A DNA stretch of 56,502 nt, from positions 1 through 56,502 of the forward strand of contig JAQBVO010000009.1 of assembly GCA_027728065.1 (NCBI GenBank). The letters are read 5' to 3'. The DNA comes from Actinomycetota bacterium. Lineage in GTDB: Bacteria > Actinomycetota > Actinomycetes > Nanopelagicales > Nanopelagicaceae. The notes beneath the pieces were generated by a model. The model worked only from the letters and a program-made list of their open reading frames with translations, did no database searches and was not told the DNA's origin. The translations under genes and the position numbers were made by a program. This document shows positions 49,542-56,502 of the stretch, piece by piece; positions within the stretch are counted from its first letter, which is position 1, and each line of letters starts with the position of its first letter.

Positions 49542-51781
49542 GCAGTGTTCTAGAACCAACAACCCTTTTAATCGAGGGCATGACCTGCTCATCCTGTGTT
49601 AATACCGTTGAAAACTCCCTTAACTCCATCGATGGTGTGAGTGCGACGGTTAACTTTGCAACCCAGACCGCCCATATCCTGGCTGTAGCCGATTTGGATG
49701 TACAAGCTTTAATTAGGGCCGTTGAAAAAGCTGGTTATAAAGCCGAACTTCTTGGCGATAATCAATCAGTAACACTGCACAGCAAGAAGTCAGCGCGTGC
49801 ACTTATCTTTGCCCTTATTTTTGCAGTACCAGCGGTGACAATCTCTATGGTTATGGATTGGCATCACCACATTGATATGTGGATGATCGCACAGTTGGAT
49901 TCACTTGCAATCGCACGACCCTTGTATTCACCAACTGCATGGCTCGTAATCGCACTAAGTACACCAGTAGTTTTATTCGTTGCTTGGCCGATTCATCGCG
50001 CAGCGTTGCACAATTTAAGACATCCAACCATGGATAACTTGATCTCACTCGGTTCAGTTGCCGCCTTTACGTGGTCGATATATGCCAATGCAACTGGTGT
50101 GGGAGATGTATATACAGAAGTTGCAGCGGGCGTAATCTTGTTAGTGATCCTCGGACGTTTCTTAGAGACCCGTGCAAAGGCACGAGCAGGAGCTGCCCTC
50201 ACATCTCTTTTAGCCTTAGCTAGTAAAGAAGTGACAATCGTGCGCAATGGCTTCCCACTCATTGTTCCGATTGAGCAGGTGCAGATTGGGGATGAGTTTG
50301 AAGTACTTCCAGGTGCACGCATCGCAACCGATGGCATTGTAGTTAAGGGCCAAAGCGCTATCGATAACTCGATGCTCACGGGTGAGTCAAAGCCAATTGA
50401 TGTTGGCCCAGGCTCTTACGTGATTGGCGCATCACTCAATCACAACTCTCGCTTAATTGTTCGGGCCACACGGGTTGGAAGTGATACAGAGTTGGCCCGA
50501 ATTACCGCGATGGTGATTAGTGCACAGGGCACAAAGGCACCGATACAACGTTTAGCCGATCGCATCAGCGCAGTCTTTGTCCCAATCGTCTTACTTATCT
50601 CTATCGCAACATTTCTGGGTTGGTTCTATAGCGATCACTCATTAACTAGGTCCATCTCTGTAGCGATAACTGTCTTAGTAATCGCATGTCCATGCGCCCT
50701 TGGCTTAGCAACTCCCGTGGCATTGCTTGTCGCATCAGGGCGCGGAGCTGGGCGAGGAATAGTGCTACGCGAACCCCGTGTTCTTGAAATCGCCCGCAGT
50801 ATCGATACCGTCGTATTTGATAAGACTGGGACCTTGACACAAGGTGTTATGAATGTACAGGAGTGCAGGATTTCAAGGGCGGCCGGCACTGTTCTCGGTG
50901 GCTCATTTGCTTCCTTGATTAACGAAACAATGATTCTCTCTTCAGCGCTAACTATTGAATCGCAGAACTCTCATCCAGTTGCAGTTGCAATCACTCGTTA
51001 CGCTCTGGCTCAAGGTGCAAAAAACTATAGTTGCACCGAGTTTGCGGTGACCCCAGGCTCTGGCGCTGCAGGTCGTGTCAATCTAGGAGCACAATCACCA
51101 GTTGTCTTAATCGGCTCACCGGCAGCCGTTGCACATAGCTGTACTGATTTTAACTCCGAATTAAAATCGGCGATTGCCGATGGCCATGCCGCTGGATTAA
51201 CCGTTTCAGTTCTTGCATGGGATGGTGTTGCACTTGCAGTCTTTGCCGTGGGTGATCAATTAAAATCCGATGCCGCGCAAACAATTAATCAAGTACGTGC
51301 CATGGGAATTACTCCCTGGTTAGTAACGGGCGATAGCGCCGAGGTCGCAGCATCGGTTGCTTCTACCGTTGGCATAGATGAGGCTCATGTTCGCTCTGGC
51401 GCATTGCCTGAATCCAAGTTAAAGATTGTCGAGCAGTTAAAATCCGAAGGCCACACCGTGTTAATGATTGGCGATGGAATAAACGATGCCGCTGCGCTAA
51501 CGGCTGCAGATCTATCGATGGCTATGGGAACTGGTACCGATACTGCAATTAATAGCGCTGATATCACCTTGATCAACACTGGGCTGGGCAGTGTCATCTC
51601 TGCACTTAAGCTCTCAAAGAAGACTCTTCGCATAATTCATCTAAATATGGGTTGGGCCTTGATCTATAACGTTATAGGCCTGCCAATCGCCGCTGCAGGT
51701 CTGCTTCGACCAATCTATGCCGCCGCGGCAATGGCCCTGTCATCGCTCTTTGTTGTAACGAACTCACTGCGCATCAAGTAG
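49538..51781 (+). CDS. copA: Copper-type P1B ATPase
   Basis: The 747-residue heavy-metal pump has one N-terminal metal-binding domain (GMTCSSCVNTVENSL, Cys pair), eight membrane helices, the actuator loop with LTGESKP, the membrane CPC (VIACPCALGLATPVALLVASG), phosphorylation DKTGTLTQG, the SHPVAVA nucleotide-binding motif and GDGINDAAAL. CPC with the N-(x)n and M-x2-S helices near the end indicates copper(I) transport. It overlaps hisN by ATGA; the copper regulator or chaperone genes often linked to it are not in the window. Confidence 0.93.
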   Translation: MSSVLEPTTLLIEGMTCSSCVNTVENSLNSIDGVSATVNFATQTAHILAVADLDVQALIRAVEKAGYKAELLGDNQSVTLHSKKSARALIFALIFAVPAVTISMVMDWHHHIDMWMIAQLDSLAIARPLYSPTAWLVIALSTPVVLFVAWPIHRAALHNLRHPTMDNLISLGSVAAFTWSIYANATGVGDVYTEVAAGVILLVILGRFLETRAKARAGAALTSLLALASKEVTIVRNGFPLIVPIEQVQIGDEFEVLPGARIATDGIVVKGQSAIDNSMLTGESKPIDVGPGSYVIGASLNHNSRLIVRATRVGSDTELARITAMVISAQGTKAPIQRLADRISAVFVPIVLLISIATFLGWFYSDHSLTRSISVAITVLVIACPCALGLATPVALLVASGRGAGRGIVLREPRVLEIARSIDTVVFDKTGTLTQGVMNVQECRISRAAGTVLGGSFASLINETMILSSALTIESQNSHPVAVAITRYALAQGAKNYSCTEFAVTPGSGAAGRVNLGAQSPVVLIGSPAAVAHSCTDFNSELKSAIADGHAAGLTVSVLAWDGVALAVFAVGDQLKSDAAQTINQVRAMGITPWLVTGDSAEVAASVASTVGIDEAHVRSGALPESKLKIVEQLKSEGHTVLMIGDGINDAAALTAADLSMAMGTGTDTAINSADITLINTGLGSVISALKLSKKTLRIIHLNMGWALIYNVIGLPIAAAGLLRPIYAAAAMALSSLFVVTNSLRIK

Positions 51782-51812
51782 CACGGCGAGATTTTTGCAC
51801 TTTTGAAACTAG

Positions 51813-51886
51813 TAGTGGGGGCAGGATTTGAACCTACGACCTCTGGGTTATGAGCCCAGCGAGCTACCGAGCTGCTCCACCCCGCG
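51813..51886 (-). tRNA. tRNA-fMet (CAT), copy 1, with an acceptor mismatch
   Basis: Read from 51886, the 74 bases fold as initiator tRNA: acceptor CGCGGGG, D arm, anticodon stem GGG/CCC around CTCATAA (anticodon CAT), T arm GTAGG-TTCAAAT-CCTGC, discriminator A. C1 faces T72, an unpaired first position as in initiator tRNAs, and the anticodon stem has three G-C pairs. The 3' strand reads CCCCACT, so C3 faces A70, while the copy at 56397-56470 has CCCCGCT with a normal pair. This copy may be impaired. Confidence 0.92.
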
Positions 51887-51915
51887 TTGGTATCGGCATT
51901 CTTAGGCGTTGAATA

Positions 51916-51960
51916 GATAAAGACCAAATCCACGTAGAAAACGTGAATCCGGCCTTTATC
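51916..51960. repeat. Imperfect hairpin beside tRNA-fMet copy 1
   Basis: GATAAAG (51916-51922) pairs with CTTTATC (51954-51960), with an inner stem CACGT/ACGTG (51931-51935 with 51941-51945). It lies between the UPF0182 fragment and the tRNA, and could be a terminator left from the fragment's former gene. The T-run is weak. Confidence 0.4.
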
Positions 51961-52001
51961 GAAGCGATCTCTTTGGGAGATTTATTTAAATCTGCGGCGC
52001 T

Positions 52002-52246
52002 TTACTTCTTTACTTGGGCAGCTATCGCTGAAGCGATTGCAGATTTCAAATGATCTTGCGCACGACCGTATGCAGCAAAGTCACCAATTGCGAGGGCCGC
52101 TTGTCCATCTGCCAACGCTTGTTTAGCGCTAGCTAGTGCACTAGCCAGAGAGTCATTAGTTGTTCCAATAGCGGTCAGTGTTCCACCTGAGGAAGTTGTA
52201 CCGGAGTTACCACCGAATACTTGATCAAGTGCTTTTAACAGCCATG
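52002..52246 (-). pseudogene. C-terminal fragment of a UPF0182 (COG1615) membrane protein gene
   Basis: Read leftward, about 80 codons end at TAA 52002. The translation begins near KALDQVFGGNSGTTSSGG and continues with SALASAKQALADGQAALAIGD and FAAYGRAQDHLKSAIASAIA. LDQVFGGNSG followed by a Gly/Thr-rich linker and an Ala-rich helix with GDFAAYGRAQ is the typical C-terminal tail of the roughly 900-1000 residue actinobacterial UPF0182 proteins. The membrane part is missing: the frame is lost at about 52246. It looks like the remains of a truncated gene copy. Confidence 0.72.
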
Positions 52247-52536
52247 GCCAATATCTCGCGAGAGCGCACAGATCGCTACTCTAAACTGCGTAGTGCTCAG
52301 ACCAAAAAACTTCTCACAACGGGTAAGGCGAAAATCGAGATGTCCTATATTGGCGGGTAAGAATCACTCGGAAGCGACAAGTTCGGACTCCACTTCCAAA
52401 GAGTAAGTGGTTGAATTTAATTTGGATCTTCACCGAGTCAATCATGGTCATAATTATTTTCGCGATAGCTGCACGACCACTCTTCCTCGAACCAATTGCA
52501 TCTCTTAACGGAAAACTTAGCAGCAGATAAATCGCT
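52247..52536. other. Interval without a recognisable gene
   Basis: The stretch holds only short frames: plus-strand ATG 52244-52360 (38 codons, MANISRERTDRYSKLRSAQT...) and plus-strand ATG 52444-52530 (28 codons, one hydrophobic helix MVIIIFAIAARPLFLE). The second frame stays open upstream to about 52327 without a clear start. Neither has a good ribosome-binding site or a family I recognise. It reads like decayed coding sequence between the UPF0182 fragment and the DUF2237 gene. Confidence 0.4.
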
Positions 52537-52929
52537 TTAGAGAAGTGAGCTTGGATCTGAGGGAACATCCATCGAGTTAGCAAGCAGGGCTTCAATAGAT
52601 ACATACGGTGCAGCTGCTTCATTGGTGGCAGCAAGGACAACGCCGGTTGGAACACCGTCATTAATTGCTTGTTGCCATCGTCCCGCACATACTGCCCACC
52701 GATCCCCCGGTTTTAGCCCTGGGAATCCATATTCGGGCACGGGTGTTGATAAATCATTGCCAACGCGCTTTTGATGGGCTAAGAACTCGGCACTGACAAC
52801 TGTGCAGACAGTGTGGCTCCCCAGATCCTCTGGTCCAGTGTTGGCATAGCCATCGCGATAGAAGCCGGTGAGTGGATCGAGGCTGCAGATCTCTAACTCT
52901 CCGCCGACAATATTCTGTTGTGGCTCCAT
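52537..52929 (-). CDS. DUF2237 family protein
   Basis: The 130-residue protein matches the DUF2237 pattern closely: LEICSLDPLTGFYRDGYANTGPEDLGSHTVC, EFLAHQKRVGNDLSTPVPEYGFPGLKPGDRWAVCAGRW and GVVLAATNEAA, given here as separate conserved blocks. Function is unknown; the conserved Cys, Asp and His residues suggest metal binding or catalysis. ATG 52929 begins MEPQQNIVGGELEIC. It stands alone in a poorly packed region, with no gene in 52930-53064. Confidence 0.88.
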   Translation of the reverse strand: MEPQQNIVGGELEICSLDPLTGFYRDGYANTGPEDLGSHTVCTVVSAEFLAHQKRVGNDLSTPVPEYGFPGLKPGDRWAVCAGRWQQAINDGVPTGVVLAATNEAAAPYVSIEALLANSMDVPSDPSSLL

Positions 52930-53064
52930 AAGAGTAAGTATGATACAACAGAATGGAAATAACTAATCGATGAATTGGAACATACCTGTTGCGCATCGAA
53001 GTTGATAATCGCATCATTACATAGTTGGAGGTGCGGTAATTATTAGGACGGTTAGAATCGAGCC

Positions 53065-53145
53065 ATGTTCTTAGATATCTATACTGACGAGATTATTGGT
53101 CGTGCAATTTTTACTCGGATATTGGTTGGACCAGAATCACAATGA
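53065..53145 (+). pseudogene. Truncated TatB-like stub translationally fused by overlap to mrp
   Basis: A 26-codon ORF starts MFLDIYTDEII and continues to ILVGPESQ before a stop. TatB proteins begin with nearly this pattern: MF-x-I-x-x-x-E-L/I, one membrane helix and a hinge VGPE(R/K)LP. Here the ORF ends right after the hinge, so the amphipathic helix and tail of TatB are absent, and charged residues (Arg at two places) interrupt the helix. TAGAAT (53053-53058) lies 6 bases before ATG 53065, and the stop overlaps the mrp start (ATGA). It may survive as a leader that drives mrp translation. Confidence 0.6.
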
Positions 53146-54266
53146 CGGTAATAGAGCAGATTAATGGCGCGCTAGCGCAGGTTAAAGACCCGGAACTGCA
53201 CCGCCCACTCCCAGATTTGGGGATGGTCGAATCAGTAACATTTTCTGATGGGGTAGCGCACATCAAGATTTTACTTACAATCTCTGGTTGCCCCATGCAG
53301 GATCGACTTCGCACCGATGTCACGGCGGCGGTTACTAACATTTCTGAAGTTGCACGAGTTGAGGTAGAACTTGGGGTGATGTCAGAGGAACAACTTAATA
53401 ATGTTAAAAAAATTCTGCGTAATGGTCGCGAAAAATTCATTCCATTTAGTCAACCAGATTCGCGGACGAGGGTGATTGGCGTTGCATCAGGTAAGGGCGG
53501 TGTTGGTAAGTCCTCCCTGACAGTCAATCTTGCCGTTGCAACTGCCCAAAAAGGTTTGAGTGTTGGAATTCTTGACGCTGATGTCTATGGACATTCGATT
53601 CCGCGCTTAATGGGTTTGATAGGTCTGCGTCCTACCGCTCTGGACCGATCAATGTTTATCCCACTGGAAGCTTTCGGTGTAAAGGTTGTTTCAATGGAGA
53701 TGTTTAAGAATGAACGTTCTGATGTAATTGCTTTTCGGGGCCCTCTTTTGCATAAATCATTGGAACAACTGCTCGCAGATGCCTACTGGGGTGATTTGGA
53801 CATTCTCTTTATTGATTTACCACCAGGCACTGGCGATCTTGCCATGTCACTGGGGCAACTAATTCCCTCCTCTGAAGTTCTCATTGTGACTACACCACAA
53901 ATAGCAGCATCTGAAGTGGCTGAGCGTTCTGGTCGGCTCGCGCACATACTCAAGCAACATGTCATTGGCGTTATCGAAAATATGTCAGATTTTACTTCCC
54001 CTATTTCTGGTGAATTAATTTCACTTTTTGGTACCGGCGGAGGCGAAACAACTGCAGAGAGTCTCTCCAAATTATTTGGCATCGAAGTTCCGCTGCTGGG
54101 AAAGATTCCTTTCAATTTGGAGTTGCGTACTGGCGGTGATGCTGGCACTCCTGTTGTGCTACAAAATCCAGAATCGGCGGCAGCGATAGTAATTGCTAAG
54201 ATAGCCACGCAAATAATTGTGAGAAGTAAATCTTTAGTAGGCCGCCAGTTGGGTATTACTACGTGA
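53142..54266 (+). CDS. mrp: Mrp/ApbC-type iron-sulfur cluster carrier ATPase
   Basis: The 374-residue protein has an N-terminal DUF59/MIP18 domain (about 5-90, VKDPELHRPLPDLGMVESV, ISGCPMQDRLRTDV) and a ParA-like ATPase with deviant Walker A SGKGGVGKSSLTVNLA, DADVYGHSIPRLMGL and DILFIDLPPGTGDLAMSL. The C-terminal CxxC of many Mrp proteins is absent (ENMSDFTSPISGE), as in other actinobacterial members. Mrp delivers 4Fe-4S clusters to apoproteins; local users would include IspH, fumarase, AdnA and WhiB7. Its start overlaps the TatB stub. Confidence 0.93.
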   Translation: MTVIEQINGALAQVKDPELHRPLPDLGMVESVTFSDGVAHIKILLTISGCPMQDRLRTDVTAAVTNISEVARVEVELGVMSEEQLNNVKKILRNGREKFIPFSQPDSRTRVIGVASGKGGVGKSSLTVNLAVATAQKGLSVGILDADVYGHSIPRLMGLIGLRPTALDRSMFIPLEAFGVKVVSMEMFKNERSDVIAFRGPLLHKSLEQLLADAYWGDLDILFIDLPPGTGDLAMSLGQLIPSSEVLIVTTPQIAASEVAERSGRLAHILKQHVIGVIENMSDFTSPISGELISLFGTGGGETTAESLSKLFGIEVPLLGKIPFNLELRTGGDAGTPVVLQNPESAAAIVIAKIATQIIVRSKSLVGRQLGITT

Positions 54267-54304
54267 TTTCCTTGAGAATCACTCGATGAGTGGAATTTTT
54301 CACG

Positions 54305-56308
54305 ATGACTAATCGCCTAAGCCTTGCTACAAGTCCATATTTGCAGCAACATGCCACCAATCCGGTTCACTGGTGGGAGTGGTCTGATGCGGCATTCGCT
54401 GAAGCGAGCAGACGTGATCTGCCAATTTTTCTCTCCATTGGATACTCCGCCTGCCATTGGTGTCACGTCATGGCTCATGAATCATTTGAAGATATAAATA
54501 TCGCGAACTTTCTCAACGAACATTTCATCAGCATTAAAGTCGATCGCGAAGAGCGCCCAGATATTGATGCGGTCTACATGCAAGCAACCGTGGCCCTTAC
54601 CGGACATGGCGGTTGGCCGATGAGCGTTTTATTAGATCAAGAGGGCCGCCCCTTTTATGCAGGAACTTATTTCCCTCCTACTCCACATCACGGCCTGCCA
54701 TCATTTATGCAGGTGCTGCATGGAATTCAAAAAGCATGGGCAGAAAGGCGCACCGAGATTTACACAACTGCGGTAAAAATTATTGAATCGCTGCAAACTC
54801 CCACGCTGCAATCAGGGGCGCTGCCATCTGCCGAAGATTTTCAGAGCGCAGTTACAGCACTGGTGCGCGATTTCGATTCTGTGAATGGTGGATTTGGCAA
54901 TGCACCAAAATTTCCTCCCTCAATGTTGTTGGAGTTTTTATTACGCGAACACGCTAGATCCGGTAACTCGCAGGCGTTAACGATGGCAGAGAGAACGCTT
55001 ACCGCAATGGCACGCGGCGGTATATACGACCAACTGGGCGGAGGATTTTCGCGGTACTCAGTCGATAGTAAATGGGTAGTACCGCATTTTGAAAAAATGT
55101 TATATGACAATGCACTCTTACTGCGCGTATATACGCACTGGTGGCGTATATCGGATTCTGAGCTGGCTCGTCGCATTGTCTATGAAACCGTAGAGTTCAT
55201 GCTGCGCGAACTTCGTACTGATCAGGGCGCCTTCGCATCTGCCCTTGATGCCGATACGGAAGGCGCCGAAGGTACCTATTATGTATGGAGCATTGAAAAA
55301 TTAATTGACGTTCTCGGTGAGTGCGATGGGCGGTGGGCCAGCGAAGTTTTACATGTCACGGGCGAAGGCAGCTTCGAGCATGGCTTATCAACGCTCCAAC
55401 TGTTGAATGATCCAAGCGATCAAGTGCGGTGGAGTCAGATTAAACAGCAACTTTTCACTGCCCGTAATCTTCGTCCGCGCCCAAATCGTGACGACAAAGT
55501 AGTGGCAGCATGGAATGGGTTGGCTATTGCAGCCATTGCCGAAGCGGGGGTGCTCTTTAGCCAAACATCGTGGATTGCCGCAGCAGAGAGCGCTGCAGAT
55601 CTCATTGCCAAGGTGCACCTGAATGAAACTGGGCAACGATTGCTGCGAACTTCGCGAGATGGCATGGCAGGTTCAAGTTGGGGCGTTTTAGATGACTACG
55701 CAAATGTGGCAGAGGGATTTCTTGCACTCTATCAAGTGAGCGGAGTTGAAAAATGGATACTCCTAGCTGGAAAGTTTCTGGATACCATTCTTCTTCACTT
55801 CGATGATAGTGAAGATGGATTCTTTGATACCGCCGATGATGCGCCATCGTTGGTAGGCAGACCAAAGAGCATCTCTGATAATGCCGAACCCGCTGGCTGG
55901 CTGGCGAGTGCGAATGCGCTACTGACTTATGCCGCCCTCACAGGGGAGAATAATTATCGAATCCGGGCAGAAGCTGCCCTGGCAAAGATCACGCCATTGA
56001 TAGCACGTGCGCCGCGCGCTATTGGCTGGGGCTTAGTGGCGGCAACCGCCTTGCTCGACGGACCAAGACAGGTAGCAATTATTGGACCAGCGGGTGAGGC
56101 GAGCGATGAATTGTGGCATCGCGCTTGGAAGAGCACCGCACCTGGCGCCGTCATTGCTCGCGCTTCGCCGAACGTGAACCCAACGGTCGGACTGCTTAAA
56201 AATCGCCCCATGGTTGGTGATCACCCAACTGCATATGTTTGCCGTGGTTTTGTCTGTGAACTACCAACCACGGATCCCACTGAATTAACGCAGATACTAC
56301 GAAAGTAG
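54305..56308 (+). CDS. YyaL/SSP411-type protein with thioredoxin-like and (alpha/alpha)6 domains
   Basis: The 667-residue protein starts MTNRLSLATSPYLQQHATNPVHW, followed by the DUF255 thioredoxin-like domain with YSACHWCHVMAHESFED and KVDREERPDIDAVYM, then a helical six-hairpin glycosidase-like domain (GGIYDQLGGGFSRYSVDSKWVVPHFEKMLYDNA). These are the marks of the YyaL/SSP411 family, whose function is unsettled. ATG 54305 fits the conserved start; GTG 54290 would add five residues. It lies 38 bases after mrp and may be cotranscribed. Confidence 0.93.
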   Translation: MTNRLSLATSPYLQQHATNPVHWWEWSDAAFAEASRRDLPIFLSIGYSACHWCHVMAHESFEDINIANFLNEHFISIKVDREERPDIDAVYMQATVALTGHGGWPMSVLLDQEGRPFYAGTYFPPTPHHGLPSFMQVLHGIQKAWAERRTEIYTTAVKIIESLQTPTLQSGALPSAEDFQSAVTALVRDFDSVNGGFGNAPKFPPSMLLEFLLREHARSGNSQALTMAERTLTAMARGGIYDQLGGGFSRYSVDSKWVVPHFEKMLYDNALLLRVYTHWWRISDSELARRIVYETVEFMLRELRTDQGAFASALDADTEGAEGTYYVWSIEKLIDVLGECDGRWASEVLHVTGEGSFEHGLSTLQLLNDPSDQVRWSQIKQQLFTARNLRPRPNRDDKVVAAWNGLAIAAIAEAGVLFSQTSWIAAAESAADLIAKVHLNETGQRLLRTSRDGMAGSSWGVLDDYANVAEGFLALYQVSGVEKWILLAGKFLDTILLHFDDSEDGFFDTADDAPSLVGRPKSISDNAEPAGWLASANALLTYAALTGENNYRIRAEAALAKITPLIARAPRAIGWGLVAATALLDGPRQVAIIGPAGEASDELWHRAWKSTAPGAVIARASPNVNPTVGLLKNRPMVGDHPTAYVCRGFVCELPTTDPTELTQILRK

Positions 56309-56324
56309 GAAGAGTTCGGTACTC

Positions 56325-56366
56325 CAAAAAAATGCGCACCACTGGTTTTAGGCCAATGGTGCGCAT
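56325..56366 (-). terminator. Intrinsic terminator after tRNA-fMet copy 2
   Basis: The hairpin has arms ATGCGCACCA (56332-56341) and TGGTGCGCAT (56357-56366), with an inner TGG/CCA pairing. On the minus strand it is followed by seven T (56331-56325), so it ends the tRNA transcript. On the plus strand there is no T-run, and it lies 23 bases beyond the YyaL-type gene. Confidence 0.85.
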
Positions 56367-56393
56367 GTACTCACTTGGAGAGTTAGTTTCTGA

Positions 56394-56470
<77 letters not shown>

Positions 56471-56502
56471 TCGGTTGCGCAATCCTATGTGCCAAAGAGA
56501 TA

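Noticed and set aside
37264-52417. Seventeen-base identical sequence GAGTAAGTGGTTGAATT at 37264-37280 and 52401-52417
   Set aside because: No longer flanking similarity, no mobile-element features and no shared context. One such coincidence is not far from chance at this length.

Overview
The window looks like a small-genome, moderate-GC actinobacterium, most likely a freshwater acI / Nanopelagicales-type lineage. That placement is inferred from gene content and promoter style, not from a phylogeny. Actinobacterial hallmarks are AdnAB in place of RecBCD, a WhiB7-type regulator, fused E1/E2 2-oxoglutarate decarboxylase (Kgd), a SigR/RsrA-type redox sigma pair, nickel superoxide dismutase with its protease, DUF4307, DUF3817, PIN-PhoH and UvrD2 next to NudC. 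Genes are tightly packed. Many start codons sit 6 bases behind a TANNNT box with no ribosome-binding site, which points to leaderless mRNAs.

Layout. 1-1620: right end of an integrated element (partial excisionase-like gene, tyrosine integrase, 3' piece of a tRNA-Leu-like gene). 1.7-10.7 kb: membrane and housekeeping genes (Bax-inhibitor protein, MFS exporter, DrrAB-type ABC exporter, GreA, DUF4307, SURF1, UppS, PIN-PhoH, a secreted lysozyme-fold protein). 10.7-22.4 kb: fumarase, XseAB, IspH, RmuC, YchF, a divergent aminotransferase/semialdehyde dehydrogenase pair, BipA. 22.4-23 kb: a Doc-type toxin-antitoxin pair with a palindrome over its promoter. 23-33.7 kb: DNA repair and stress block adnA-adnB, an EEP nuclease, nudC, uvrD2, then a WhiB7 gene behind a 350-base leader that carries a small ORF, an intrinsic terminator and a competing antiterminator. 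33.8-37.3 kb: Tad/Flp motor genes (cpaF, tadB, tadC) and a degenerate GGDEF gene. 37.3-43.3 kb: GT-C-like membrane protein, SDR, Kgd. 43.4-46.4 kb: Ni-SOD pair, redox sigma/anti-sigma operon, SRAP peptidase. 46.4-51.8 kb: aroA-rsgA-hisN-copper ATPase. 51.8-56.5 kb: two copies of initiator tRNA-fMet in the same orientation enclose a partly decayed tract (C-terminal piece of a UPF0182 gene, a TatB stub of 26 codons) plus DUF2237, Mrp and a YyaL-type protein.

The most interesting system is the WhiB7 leader: an AT-rich block abutting a -35 box, a 52-codon leader ORF, and two mutually exclusive hairpins, one ending inside that ORF. This is the layout expected for ribosome-controlled attenuation of an antibiotic-resistance regulator. 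Next in interest are the pervasive leaderless promoters, including two divergent gene pairs with abutting or overlapping -10 boxes, and the TatB stub fused by ATGA overlap to mrp.
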